Part shown: positions 26,027 through 34,558 of the stretch, piece after piece
How the letters are laid out: every line of letters starts with the position of its first letter
Numbering within the stretch: the stretch's first letter is position 1
NCBI GenBank assembly: GCA_964438995.1
Contig: CAYTMQ010000005.1
Location: 62,001 to 126,000 of the forward strand
Source of the DNA: JABMMZ01 sp964438995
GTDB taxonomy: Bacteria > Bacteroidota > Bacteroidia > NS11-12g > UBA955
Direction: 5' to 3'
DNA: 64,000 nucleotides
Position numbers and translations under genes: made by a program
The notes under the pieces: generated by a model
Databases searched by the model: none
What the model saw: only the letters and a program-made list of their open reading frames with translations
Told to the model about the DNA's origin: nothing

Positions 26027-26488
26027 TTATTTAACGATTAAGTTTGACCAATTTTTATCTGCTTTAGCTTTCAAGTTTTTTTCGTCTTTGTTCCAATCGG
26101 TAAGTGTGTTGTTAAAAAAGCTGTTATAGAACAAATACAACTTACCATCAATTATTTTGAATGTTTCTGGATCAACTTCTACTTTTTTACCAGAGTAACC
26201 CATTGCATAAGCACACCAACCTCCGTATTGAGGTTCGTATTTAGATGGATTGGCTAGAAAGGTTTTTTTATTGGCTTCACTAGAAAAATAATAGGTGATA
26301 CCGAGATAGCTACTGCTGTATTTAGAACTTCCCTTCTCTGCTTTGTTTTTAGTAAAATAAGACACTGGATCGTAACCTTGAATGGCCAATCCAGATGACA
26401 CATTAAAATGTTTGGTTCTTACAGCTTGTGACTGTGCGCTGATGTTAAACGTGATGAAAAACATCAAACTGGCTATAATTGTGCGCAT
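26027..26488 (-). CDS. YHS-domain secreted protein
   Basis: A 153-residue protein with a signal peptide (about 1-18, FNISAQS). The YHS domain follows: LAIQGYDPVSYF (about 34-45), SSYLGITYYFSSEANKKTF and YGGWCAYAMGYSGKKVEVDP, with one conserved Cys. It ends with an amphipathic helix (KKN-rich). YHS domains occur in metal-handling proteins; this secreted form is common in Bacteroidota and proteobacteria but has no established reaction. It is the first gene of a five-gene operon. Confidence 0.85.
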   Translation of the reverse strand: MRTIIASLMFFITFNISAQSQAVRTKHFNVSSGLAIQGYDPVSYFTKNKAEKGSSKYSSSYLGITYYFSSEANKKTFLANPSKYEPQYGGWCAYAMGYSGKKVEVDPETFKIIDGKLYLFYNSFFNNTLTDWNKDEKNLKAKADKNWSNLIVK

Positions 26489-26548
26489 AAACTTTAAAAT
26501 TTATGTTACAAAATACCCAATAATAAAATTAGCAGAATGTAAAGTATT

Positions 26549-27241
26549 TTACAATTTGAGTAACTTTTTCAAATTTTCTACTTCAGAGATAACAGCAGAT
26601 TTGTCTTGATGCACGATAACACCATCTTTTTCCAATTCTTTAAACAAAGAAATAACCGTTTGCCTTGTAGTACAAATCAATTGTGCTATGTCCTTTTGAG
26701 TTAGATAATTAGGAATGGTATATTGACCAGATTCAATTTGATCTTTCTCACACAGTGAATATAAAAACAGTAGCAATCTGATTTTGGCGTCTTTAAATAA
26801 TATATTTCTGTAACTGTTTTGAATCTTCTTGTAATTAAACCCGATAAACTTGATGTAATTGATTGCGAAATCAGGTTTTTGATGCATCACTTCTTCCAAT
26901 TTTTCTTTAAAAAAAGTACAAATTATAGCATCATCAGAAACCACTTTGATGAATTCTTTCTCATCGCTGCCTTTTTCAAAATCTAATTCGCCAAAAAGGT
27001 CGCCTTTCTTAAAAATATCAATTAAGATTTCATCCCCTTCATCGGTTATTTTGATGAGTTTTAGTATCCCGTGTTTTAAAAAATAGATTCGATTTTTTTC
27101 GTTGTAGGGCAGTTCTACAATTTCATCCTTTTTAGTCTTTCTGAACCTTTTTAATATGCATAAAGCGTCAATTTCTGAGAAACTCAAATTCTTAAATAAC
27201 TTATGGTCACGCAGATACCAATATTTTATTTCTGAATTCAT
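26549..27241 (-). CDS. Crp/Fnr-family transcription regulator
   Basis: A 230-residue regulator. An N-terminal cyclic-nucleotide-binding-type beta barrel (about 15-125, with KHGILKLIKITDEGDEILIDIFKKGDLFGEL in separate strands) is joined by a long helix to a C-terminal winged helix (LTQKDIAQLICTTRQTVISL, about 182-201). The Fnr-type Cys cluster is absent, so oxygen sensing by Fe-S is not supported. It lies upstream of and on the same strand as the YHS operon (60-nt gap), which makes that operon a plausible target. Confidence 0.88.
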   Translation of the reverse strand: MNSEIKYWYLRDHKLFKNLSFSEIDALCILKRFRKTKKDEIVELPYNEKNRIYFLKHGILKLIKITDEGDEILIDIFKKGDLFGELDFEKGSDEKEFIKVVSDDAIICTFFKEKLEEVMHQKPDFAINYIKFIGFNYKKIQNSYRNILFKDAKIRLLLFLYSLCEKDQIESGQYTIPNYLTQKDIAQLICTTRQTVISLFKELEKDGVIVHQDKSAVISEVENLKKLLKL

Positions 27242-27261
27242 TTAACGGTTTAAAAAGTATT

Positions 27262-27269
27262 CAAATGTA
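27262..27269 (-). promoter_or_regulatory. Candidate -7 box of Crp/Fnr gene
   Basis: TACATTTG on the minus strand, 20 nt from the ATG at 27241. Confidence 0.5.
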
Positions 27270-27369
27270 AGAGATAAGCTAGACATTTACATCATATTCA
27301 ATTTAGCTTTAACTATGACTTAAATATATAAATATCTGAAAGCTAAATATTTACAATCGTTGATTAGTC

Positions 27370-28107
27370 TTAATTAAAAATCTTAGATTTGAAGCCCCAT
27401 TTCTGAAGGCGGTATTGGATAGACACTTTTAGTACTCCAAGTCCGTAGATGCTACTGCGTTTGAAATTGATGCTGCTTGCTTCATCAAAGTACTTAGTAG
27501 GGCAAGTAACCTCTCCAATTTCAAAACCAGCATAGAAAATTTGAGCAATCATCTGATTATCAAAAATAAAATCATCAGAATTGACTTCAATGTTGATTTT
27601 TTCGAACACTTTTTTATCGAAGGCTCTGTAACCAGTGTGGTATTCAGACAATTTCTGTCCCATCATGATGTTCTGAAATAAGGTCAGAAGTCGATTGGCG
27701 ATGTATTTATACATAGGCATGCCACCTTTAAGTGCCCCTTTACCTAATATTCTGCTTCCAAAAGACACGGGATACACGTCATTGGCAATCATATACGACA
27801 TACTTTCTATCAATTTTGGAGTATATTGATAATCAGGGTGTAACATGACTATAATATCAGCACCTATAGACAAAGCTTTTGTATAACAAGATTTTTGATT
27901 ACCACCGTAACCTCTATTAATTTCGTGTTTTATGATGTGTTTGATACCAAGTTCTTGAGCTTTGGCAATGGTTTCATCGCGACTATTGTCGTCAACAAGC
28001 ACAACATCATCCACAATATCAAAAGGTATCTCTTTATAGGTTTTCTCTAATGTTGAGGCAGCATTATAAGCCGGCAACACCACTACTAATTTTTTCCCTT
28101 TAATCAT
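27370..28107 (-). CDS. Family 2 glycosyltransferase
   Basis: A 245-residue GT-A enzyme. VVVLPAYNAASTLEKT opens it, DDVVLVDDNSRDETI gives the nucleotide-binding Asp residues, and MLHPDYQYTP holds the DxD-like position. EYHTGYRAF and FDNQMIAQIFYAG complete the DPM1/polyprenyl-phosphate sugar transferase pattern. There are no transmembrane helices. It probably adds a sugar to a lipid carrier or glycan; the sugar is not predictable. A TATTTTTG box lies 8 nt from the ATG. Confidence 0.86.
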   Translation of the reverse strand: MIKGKKLVVVLPAYNAASTLEKTYKEIPFDIVDDVVLVDDNSRDETIAKAQELGIKHIIKHEINRGYGGNQKSCYTKALSIGADIIVMLHPDYQYTPKLIESMSYMIANDVYPVSFGSRILGKGALKGGMPMYKYIANRLLTLFQNIMMGQKLSEYHTGYRAFDKKVFEKINIEVNSDDFIFDNQMIAQIFYAGFEIGEVTCPTKYFDEASSINFKRSSIYGLGVLKVSIQYRLQKWGFKSKIFN

Positions 28108-28115
28108 AAAAGGTG

Positions 28116-28123
28116 CAAAAATA
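28116..28123 (-). promoter_or_regulatory. Candidate -7 box of glycosyltransferase gene
   Basis: TATTTTTG on the minus strand, 8 nt from the ATG at 28107. Confidence 0.45.
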
Positions 28124-28189
28124 ATCGAATATCCTTTAAAATTAGCTTAAAAATTTGCTCAAATGAAAAACAATCAATAATGTTGAGGT

Positions 28190-29125
28190 ATGAAAGAATA
28201 TCTACTAAAATTCAGAGATCAAATTCTAAGTGCGGCATTTTTACTTTTTCGCCGTTTATTACCTAGTTCTTTAATCGCGACATTTCTTGTTTCGATTATA
28301 ATCATTTTGATTTTGTACCCAATATTGTTGATGTCTTATGGATTCGGTCCTTTCGAGTTTGTAGAGTACTACCAATACAACCAAGAAATGCAGCAACAAT
28401 TGATGTCCAATATGGGAGATTTCGAGAAGATTTTAGAAGTTTATTCAAATCAACCCCATCAAATTGCACCTTCGTATATGATTCTAACATTTGTATTGGC
28501 AATGTTGTTGATGGGTTGGGCTGTAACGTTTTACTTAAAACTTAGCGATAATGAAATCAGAAATGGTTCTCCGTTTCTATTAAAATCATTAAAAGAATCT
28601 ATTTCAGGCAATATCATTAAAGTGGTTTTTGCTACCATATTGTTGTCAATTTTAAACATCGCAGTATTCGTCATTTTCGCGCTTGTATTCGCTCTTGTTT
28701 CAAGTGTGGCTCAAATACTTGGCATTCTGATTGGATTTGTTGGATTCTTTGTTGTTTTGATATTTATTCTAAGATTTGTTCTAACCATTCCTGCCATCAT
28801 CCATGGCAGCATGGGTATTACTGAAGCCATGGGATACAGCTATAAAAAAATCACTTGGAAAAGAGGAGCACAAATGCTTTTAATCGGCATTTTATTCATC
28901 GTTTTATTGTCACTGATTATGGTATTCTTAGCACTGATTTTTGGCGGTTCTATTAGCAAATTTACAACTACAGGATGGTTGGTAATGCAGATATCAAATT
29001 ACATTTTCAACGTGCTATTCATCACCTATTTTATAGCTGCAATGAGCAGTTTGTACTTCAGATACAGTAATGACGAAATTGATGACAACTTAGAACATCT
29101 GGTTGAAGAAAACAATCAAGAATAA
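28190..29125 (+). CDS. Multi-pass membrane protein of unknown function
   Basis: A 311-residue membrane protein with about six hydrophobic segments (about 28-54, 98-120, 150-175, 180-206, 232-258 and 263-289) and an acidic C-terminus (DEIDDNLEHLVEENNQE). A 40-residue soluble stretch between the first two segments contains YYQYNQEMQQQLMSN. It looks like the DUF4013/glycerophosphoryl-diester-type membrane family in general layout, but I cannot name it. Single gene with its own terminator. Confidence 0.75.
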   Translation: MKEYLLKFRDQILSAAFLLFRRLLPSSLIATFLVSIIIILILYPILLMSYGFGPFEFVEYYQYNQEMQQQLMSNMGDFEKILEVYSNQPHQIAPSYMILTFVLAMLLMGWAVTFYLKLSDNEIRNGSPFLLKSLKESISGNIIKVVFATILLSILNIAVFVIFALVFALVSSVAQILGILIGFVGFFVVLIFILRFVLTIPAIIHGSMGITEAMGYSYKKITWKRGAQMLLIGILFIVLLSLIMVFLALIFGGSISKFTTTGWLVMQISNYIFNVLFITYFIAAMSSLYFRYSNDEIDDNLEHLVEENNQE

Positions 29126-29140
29126 CTTTAGTAAAAAAGA

Positions 29141-29168
29141 AAAGGCTGATCATTCAGCCTTTTTTTAT
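29141..29168. terminator. Rho-independent terminator, probably bidirectional
   Basis: AAAGGCTGA (29141-29149) and TCAGCCTTT (29154-29162) form a 9-bp stem around TCAT, followed by a T run on the plus strand and preceded by an A-rich stretch. It lies between the convergent membrane-protein and gpmI genes. Confidence 0.88.
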
Positions 29169-29184
29169 GTAATATCATATTGGT

Positions 29185-30711
29185 TTAAAACAACTCCACA
29201 CCATCCATCTCTGCAGGCTTCTGTATGCCCATCATTTTTAAAATGCTAGGTGCTACATCTGCTAGTTTTCCTGGATTAGGAATCGATTGACATTTATCGC
29301 TTATAATGATGCAAGGCACAGGATTCATGCTGTGAGCAGTGTTTGGCGAACCATCCGGATTACGCGCCTCATCAGAGTTTCCATGGTCGGCTATGATTAC
29401 CATCTGATAGCCCTTTGCCAATGCCGCATTCACTAATTTTTCGACACATGAGTCGACTGACTCAGCTGCTTTGATGATGGCTTCCCAAACACCGGTGTGA
29501 CCAACCATATCCGTATTGGCAAAGTTCAAACAGATAAAGTCATACTTCTCAGATTGAACTGCTTCAAAAATCTTTTCGGTTAGCGGAAATGCACTCATCT
29601 CTGGTTGTAAATCGTAAGTAGGCACTTTAGGTGATGGTTCCATGATTCTATCCTCTCCTTCAAATGGCTCTTCTCTACCTCCAGAAAAGAAAAATGTTAC
29701 GTGAGGATACTTCTCTGTTTCAGCGCTTCTCAGCTGAGTCTTCCCATGTTTGCTTATCACTTCGCCCAATGTCATGCTCACATTTTTAGAATCAAATACC
29801 ACATGAACATTGTTGTAAGTGGCATCGTATTCGGTCATTGTAGCATAATACAACTCTAGTTTGTGCATGTTGTATTCGTGAAAATCTGTTTGAGTTAATG
29901 CCTGAGTGATTTGGCGACCTCTATCGGTTCTAAAGTTGAAACAGAACACGGCATCTTCGTTTTGAATTTTAGCAATTGGTGTTCCATCAGAATGCACAAT
30001 TACTGAAGCCGGTATAAATTCATCGGTTATTTCGTTGTGATAAGCATCTAAAATAGCTGCATTAGCTGTATAAAAAGCTTTCCCTACCCCATTCACCATG
30101 ACATCGTACGCTAACTTTACTCTCTCCCATCTTTTATCTCTATCCATAGCATAGTAGCGACCAATAACAGAAGCTATTTTAGCGTTGGTATCCTTAATCG
30201 CATTTTCTACTGTTCTGATGTATTCGATGCCGCTTTTTGGGTCGGTATCTCTGCCGTCAGTGAATGCATGAATGTAAATCTCTTTAACACCTTTCTGAGT
30301 GAATATTTTGCACAATTCAATTAAGTGGTCCATACTGCTATGTACACCACCGTTGCTAACCAAACCAATTAAATGAAGAGGTTTGTTGCTATTGGTGCAA
30401 TAGTTAGAAATCTCGTTGATGCCTTGCTCTTCAGCTGCTGTTCCTTCGTCAAATTTCTTATTGATGAGTGCTAATTGTTGCCACACTACCCTTCCTGCGC
30501 CAATGTTCATGTGTCCAACTTCACTATTTCCCATTTGACCTTCGGGCAATCCAACAGCATGACCAAAAGTGGTGAGTGTAGTATTGGGATAAGTCGCCAT
30601 TAAATGGTTATAGAAAGGCGTTTTAGCATTGTAAATACCATCAGTAAAATCGTGTTTACCAATACCCCATCCATCCAAAATCATCAAAAAAACTTTATCA
30701 CTGTTTTGCAT
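29185..30711 (-). CDS. gpmI: 2,3-bisphosphoglycerate-independent phosphoglycerate mutase
   Basis: GpmI interconverts 3- and 2-phosphoglycerate in glycolysis using two Mn ions. The 508-residue protein shows LMILDGWGIG, the phosphoserine loop GQMGNSEVGHMNIGAG (Ser63), HAFTDGRDTDPKSG, and the metal-binding DMVGHTG and IIADHGNSDE near the end. The frame continues to an ATG at 30726, but that ATG and the next codons are part of a TATATTTG promoter box, so the start is taken at 30711. Confidence 0.96.
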   Translation of the reverse strand: MQNSDKVFLMILDGWGIGKHDFTDGIYNAKTPFYNHLMATYPNTTLTTFGHAVGLPEGQMGNSEVGHMNIGAGRVVWQQLALINKKFDEGTAAEEQGINEISNYCTNSNKPLHLIGLVSNGGVHSSMDHLIELCKIFTQKGVKEIYIHAFTDGRDTDPKSGIEYIRTVENAIKDTNAKIASVIGRYYAMDRDKRWERVKLAYDVMVNGVGKAFYTANAAILDAYHNEITDEFIPASVIVHSDGTPIAKIQNEDAVFCFNFRTDRGRQITQALTQTDFHEYNMHKLELYYATMTEYDATYNNVHVVFDSKNVSMTLGEVISKHGKTQLRSAETEKYPHVTFFFSGGREEPFEGEDRIMEPSPKVPTYDLQPEMSAFPLTEKIFEAVQSEKYDFICLNFANTDMVGHTGVWEAIIKAAESVDSCVEKLVNAALAKGYQMVIIADHGNSDEARNPDGSPNTAHSMNPVPCIIISDKCQSIPNPGKLADVAPSILKMMGIQKPAEMDGVELF

Positions 30712-30715
30712 GAGG

Positions 30716-30723
30716 CAAATATA
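30716..30723 (-). promoter_or_regulatory. Candidate -7 box of gpmI
   Basis: TATATTTG on the minus strand, only 4 nt (CCTC) from the ATG at 30711. If this box is used the transcript would be leaderless or nearly so. Confidence 0.5.
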
Positions 30724-30847
30724 CATTAATTTGAAAGTTGGATGTGAATTGATTTTAGTGATGTAGATGCAGATAAAATATACTTGTACATGACTTATGT
30801 AAGGTATTTACTTTTGTTTATTACTTGCACACATCTATTTTCGCAGA

Positions 30848-31642
30848 ATGAATCTTGAATCTATAAGCGCTGGTATCAATTCCATTGTTACTGAAACAGC
30901 TAAATACATTGCCGAACAAAGGAAAACTTTTACTACCGATGTTGTATCGGATAAAGGCCTAAATCAATTGGTTAGTTATGTAGATATCGAAGCTGAAAAA
31001 ATGCTGGTAGCTGGATTGAGCAAATTGTTGCCAGAAGCTGGATTTATTACAGAAGAAAACACTTCTGATGTTGGAAGACAAACATACAATTGGATAATTG
31101 ACCCGTTGGATGGCACTACAAATTTTATTCACAATGTACCGGTTTACAGTGTTAGTGTTGCCTTGGCGCATGGCAATGAAGTATTGGCTGGCGCTGTATA
31201 TGAAATAGGTAGAGACGAATTGTTTTGTGCCCACAAAGGTGGAGGTGCATTTTGCAATGGCGAACGCATTTATGTTAGCAAAGAAACCAACTTATCAAAA
31301 GCTTTAATGGCTACTGGTTTCCCTTATTATGATTTTGAACAAATGCATGCCTATCTTGAAGTATTAAAACTATTGATGCAAAAAACACATGGATTGCGAA
31401 GAATGGGCTCTGCTGCAGTTGACCTAGCGTATGTTGCTTGTGGCAGATTTGAAGGCTTTTTCGAATACGGATTAAATGCATGGGATGTAGCAGCTGGTGT
31501 ATTGCTGGTTCAAGAAGCTGGAGGTAAAGTGTGCGACTTCCAATCTGGAGACGATTATCTATTTGGAAAATCCATCATAGCAGACAATACCTCTATTCAT
31601 AAGGGTTTGATTGACATCATTCAAAAGGAGTTTAATAAGTAA
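30848..31642 (+). CDS. Inositol monophosphatase family protein
   Basis: A 264-residue Mg-dependent phosphatase of the IMPase/SuhB/CysQ fold. Metal ligands are visible in ITEEN (about 76-80, the Glu), WIIDPLDGTTNF (about 91-102) and the late AWDVAAGVLLVQEAGG (about 217-232). Inositol-1-phosphate is the usual substrate; SuhB-like roles in rRNA processing or 3'-phosphoadenosine hydrolysis cannot be excluded. A TATTTTCG sequence (one mismatch to TAnnTTTG) lies just upstream. Confidence 0.9.
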   Translation: MNLESISAGINSIVTETAKYIAEQRKTFTTDVVSDKGLNQLVSYVDIEAEKMLVAGLSKLLPEAGFITEENTSDVGRQTYNWIIDPLDGTTNFIHNVPVYSVSVALAHGNEVLAGAVYEIGRDELFCAHKGGGAFCNGERIYVSKETNLSKALMATGFPYYDFEQMHAYLEVLKLLMQKTHGLRRMGSAAVDLAYVACGRFEGFFEYGLNAWDVAAGVLLVQEAGGKVCDFQSGDDYLFGKSIIADNTSIHKGLIDIIQKEFNK

Positions 31643-31677
31643 CTTCTTCCCTGCTCATGCCGCAGGAGTGGCATTTA

Positions 31678-32184
31678 CTAAGACAATTTCAATTGCAAAT
31701 CTTGTGGATTTGAATTGTCGAATGATAGATGCTCTTGTAAGGTTGTGGCCATGCTAATACCAACAAAATCTGCTCTTACAGGATACAATCTATGGCTTCT
31801 AGACGCTAACACTGCCACTTGAATTTTTGCCACTTGATAACGCAACAACGGCATCATGGCGCTAAAGATGGTTTTACCGCTGTTCAACACATCATCTATT
31901 ACTATAACGACACCATCTTTTAAACTCGATGGGTCTTCTTCCATAAAGTAGTTAGGTTCGAAATTTTTTCTGTCAATGATAATGTTCACCAATTTCAATT
32001 CTTGATGTGATATGGCAGACAGTTCATTTTTAATGAGCTCTGCTATCACCATACCTCTTACATCAATACCAGCAATCCACAATACAGATTCGTCCATATT
32101 GTTTTCGTATATCTGCCAAGCCAATCGTTTAATTTTACTAGTGATTTGGCGATGATTGAGAATGATATCAGTTGTCAATTCCAT
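31678..32184 (-). CDS. Phosphoribosyltransferase, PyrR-like
   Basis: A 168-residue type I PRTase. The PRPP loop VIVIDDVLNSGKT is at about residues 93-105, preceded by a GIDVRGMVIAELI loop and followed by SRSHRLYPVRADFVG, which together resemble PyrR. PyrR regulates pyrimidine genes or has uracil PRTase activity. No pyrimidine gene is in the window, so the role is undecided. A TAGGTTTG box precedes it by 8 nt. Confidence 0.82.
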   Translation of the reverse strand: MELTTDIILNHRQITSKIKRLAWQIYENNMDESVLWIAGIDVRGMVIAELIKNELSAISHQELKLVNIIIDRKNFEPNYFMEEDPSSLKDGVVIVIDDVLNSGKTIFSAMMPLLRYQVAKIQVAVLASRSHRLYPVRADFVGISMATTLQEHLSFDNSNPQDLQLKLS

Positions 32185-32192
32185 AGAAGTTT

Positions 32193-32200
32193 CAAACCTA
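32193..32200 (-). promoter_or_regulatory. Candidate -7 box of PRTase gene
   Basis: TAGGTTTG on the minus strand, 8 nt from the ATG at 32184. It lies in the 36-nt gap downstream of pgk. Confidence 0.45.
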
Positions 32201-32220
32201 CTACTATTTGGAGTAAAATC

Positions 32221-33411
32221 CTAATTCATTACCGCTTTGATACCTGGCAATTCTTTGCCTTCAAAGTACTCTAACAAAGCACCACCGCCTGTAGAAACGT
32301 ATGATACTTTATCAGCTAAATGGAATTTGTGAATGGCTGCAGCACTGTCGCCTCCTCCAATCAAACTAAATCCACCAGCTTGTGCTACATCTGCTACCGC
32401 TTGTGCCACTTCTTTGGTACCTTTTTCAAAACTACTCATTTCGAAAACACCCATTGGACCATTCCACAATACGGTTTTTGAATTTCTTATGGTATCACAG
32501 AATACCTGAGTAGCATCTGGACCGATGTCTAATCCCATGTAATTGGCATCAATATTCGAATTGTTAGAAATCGCTGTGTTGGCATCATTTGCAAAATTAT
32601 CAGCTACCACGCTGTCTGTTGGCAACAACAATTTAACTCCTTTTGCTTTGGCTTTTTCCATCAATTCTAGGGTTAAAGCCATTCTGTCGTCCTCACAAAG
32701 TGATTTACCGATGTTTCCACCCATTGCTTTAGCAAATGTATACGCCATACCACCACCAACGATGATGTTATCAGCAATGTTCATCAAGTTTTCGATGATC
32801 AACAATTTATCAGACACTTTAGCCCCACCTACAATAGCAGTAAATGGTCGAGACGGTTTATCTAGAACCTTCATAGCGTTGGCAATTTCGCCAGCCATTA
32901 CAAATCCAAAACACTTCTTACCAGCAAAAAACTGAGCGATTACAGCAGTTGATGCATGGGCTCTGTGAGCAGTACCGAAAGCATCGTTGACATAGAAACT
33001 ACCTAGTTTAGACAATTTCTCAGCAAATGCAACATCACCTTTTTCTTCTTCTTTATAGAAACGTAAATTTTCTAACAATAAAATTTCACCAGGTTGCAAT
33101 GCAGCCGCCAATTCAGTTGCCTGAGCACCAATACAGTCGTCAGCAAAATGCACCTTAGCGCCAGTCAACTCAGACACACGGTTAATGATGTGCTTAAGTG
33201 AATATTTTTCAGCTGGACCTTCTTTTGGTCGACCAAGGTGACTCATCAAAATGCAAGCACCGCCATCGTTCAATATTTTCTTAATAGTTGGGATAGTCGC
33301 TGCAATTCTTGAATCATCAGTAATTGCAAATTCTGCATTAAGAGGCACATTGAAGTCGACTCTGATTAATACCTTTTCATTTTTAAAATTAAAATCGTTT
33401 ACGGTTTGCAT
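32221..33411 (-). CDS. pgk: Phosphoglycerate kinase
   Basis: PGK makes ATP from 1,3-bisphosphoglycerate. The 396-residue protein is full length: VLIRVDFNVPL at the N-terminus with the substrate Asp and Asn, LMSHLGRPKEG (about 57-67), VNDAFGTAHRAHAST, VGGAKVSDKLLIIENLM (about 189-205, separated by the hinge), and GPMGVFE plus GGGDSAAA near the C-terminus. It lies near gpmI but is transcribed from its own TATTTTTG box. Confidence 0.97.
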   Translation of the reverse strand: MQTVNDFNFKNEKVLIRVDFNVPLNAEFAITDDSRIAATIPTIKKILNDGGACILMSHLGRPKEGPAEKYSLKHIINRVSELTGAKVHFADDCIGAQATELAAALQPGEILLLENLRFYKEEEKGDVAFAEKLSKLGSFYVNDAFGTAHRAHASTAVIAQFFAGKKCFGFVMAGEIANAMKVLDKPSRPFTAIVGGAKVSDKLLIIENLMNIADNIIVGGGMAYTFAKAMGGNIGKSLCEDDRMALTLELMEKAKAKGVKLLLPTDSVVADNFANDANTAISNNSNIDANYMGLDIGPDATQVFCDTIRNSKTVLWNGPMGVFEMSSFEKGTKEVAQAVADVAQAGGFSLIGGGDSAAAIHKFHLADKVSYVSTGGGALLEYFEGKELPGIKAVMN

Positions 33412-33433
33412 GTTAAATTATTTTTTGAGCATG

Positions 33434-33441
33434 CAAAAATA
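33434..33441 (-). promoter_or_regulatory. Candidate -7 box of pgk
   Basis: TATTTTTG on the minus strand, 22 nt from the ATG at 33411. Confidence 0.5.
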
Positions 33442-33488
33442 AGTCAAAATATTATTGTTTAATTTGCAAAAAAATAAAATTCCAAACA

Positions 33489-34463
33489 TTGGGTATATCA
33501 GTAGATAGCATAAAAAAGCCGATAGACAAGGAATTAGAAGCCTTTGAGAGTACTTTTAGCAAGAGTATGAAGACAAATGTTCCGTTGTTAAACACAATAA
33601 TGAGTTACATTGTCAAGAGAAAAGGCAAGCAAATCAGACCAATGTTTGTGTTATTCTGCTCTAAACTTCACGGAGAGATAAATGAAAGGTCGTACCGAGG
33701 TGCCAGCTTAATTGAATTATTGCACACCGCTACTTTGGTGCACGACGATGTGGTAGATGGCAGCGATATGCGCAGAGGTTTTTTTAGCATCAATGCCCTT
33801 TGGAAAAACAAAATTGCGGTATTGGTTGGAGATTTTTTATTGGCCAAAGGACTTTTGCTGTCAATTGACAACGACGACTTTGACATGCTGAAAATTGTGA
33901 GTGACAGCGTTAAAAAAATGTCTGAAGGCGAATTGTTGCAACTCGAGAAAGCCAGAAGATTAGACATTACCGAAGAGGTATATTACGACATCATTACAAA
34001 GAAAACAGCTTCTCTTATAGCGAGTTGTTGCGCCATTGGTGCAGCAGCCGCACATTCTAGTCCAGAAGTAATTGAGCAAATGCGTTTGTTTGGCGAATAC
34101 ACAGGTATAGCCTTCCAAATCAAAGACGATTTGTTTGATTATGGCGATAACAATGTTGGCAAACCTACTGGACTTGACATTAAAGAAAAAAAAATGACCT
34201 TGCCTTTGATTTATTCACTCAATCAAGCCAATAATTCTGAAAAGAAACACATCATCAATTTGATTAAAAACAAAGGAGACAAGCGCAAGTCGGTAGATGA
34301 AGTAATACAGTTTGTGCTGTCAAAAGGTGGGTTTGACTATGCCAAAGAGCGCATGGAATTCTACAAAAAACAGGCTGAAAACATCTTAATGACTATGCCC
34401 GACAACGATTCTAGAAAAAGTTTACAGGACATGTTGAACTTTGTAATAGAGCGCAAAAAATAA
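33489..34463 (+). CDS. Polyprenyl (trans-isoprenyl) diphosphate synthase, TTG start
   Basis: A 324-residue all-helical prenyl synthase that extends allylic diphosphates with IPP. The two Asp-rich motifs are intact: HDDVVDGSDMRRG (about 79-91) and FQIKDDLFDYGD (about 214-225), with KRKGKQIRPMFV as the IPP-binding stretch. Long-chain products (quinone side chain or undecaprenyl-like) are typical of this subgroup; chain length is not predictable here. The first in-frame ATG is at residue 27, inside the conserved N-terminal helix, so the TTG at 33489 is preferred. Confidence 0.9.
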   Translation: MGISVDSIKKPIDKELEAFESTFSKSMKTNVPLLNTIMSYIVKRKGKQIRPMFVLFCSKLHGEINERSYRGASLIELLHTATLVHDDVVDGSDMRRGFFSINALWKNKIAVLVGDFLLAKGLLLSIDNDDFDMLKIVSDSVKKMSEGELLQLEKARRLDITEEVYYDIITKKTASLIASCCAIGAAAAHSSPEVIEQMRLFGEYTGIAFQIKDDLFDYGDNNVGKPTGLDIKEKKMTLPLIYSLNQANNSEKKHIINLIKNKGDKRKSVDEVIQFVLSKGGFDYAKERMEFYKKQAENILMTMPDNDSRKSLQDMLNFVIERKK

Positions 34464-34535
34464 AGTTGAACCGCTCCCCTTTTAAAATCTGCATATTAGC
34501 GCACTTTTTCTCTTCTAATTATTGAAGGAATTCCT

Positions 34536-34543
34536 TAAATTTG
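34536..34543 (+). promoter_or_regulatory. Candidate -7 box of sucA
   Basis: TAAATTTG, 15 nt upstream of the ATG at 34559. It overlaps the possible TTG start at 34541 and argues for the ATG. Confidence 0.5.
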
Positions 34544-34558
34544 CACAAAAATTTCAAT

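Noticed and set aside
30834..30843. TATTTTCG before the inositol phosphatase gene as a -7 box
   Set aside because: One mismatch to TAnnTTTG in a conserved position; noted in the gene entry but not listed as a site.
31655..31674. ATGCC...GGCAT hairpin between the inositol phosphatase and PRTase genes as a terminator
   Set aside because: The stem is only 5 bp with an 8-nt loop and no T run on either strand.
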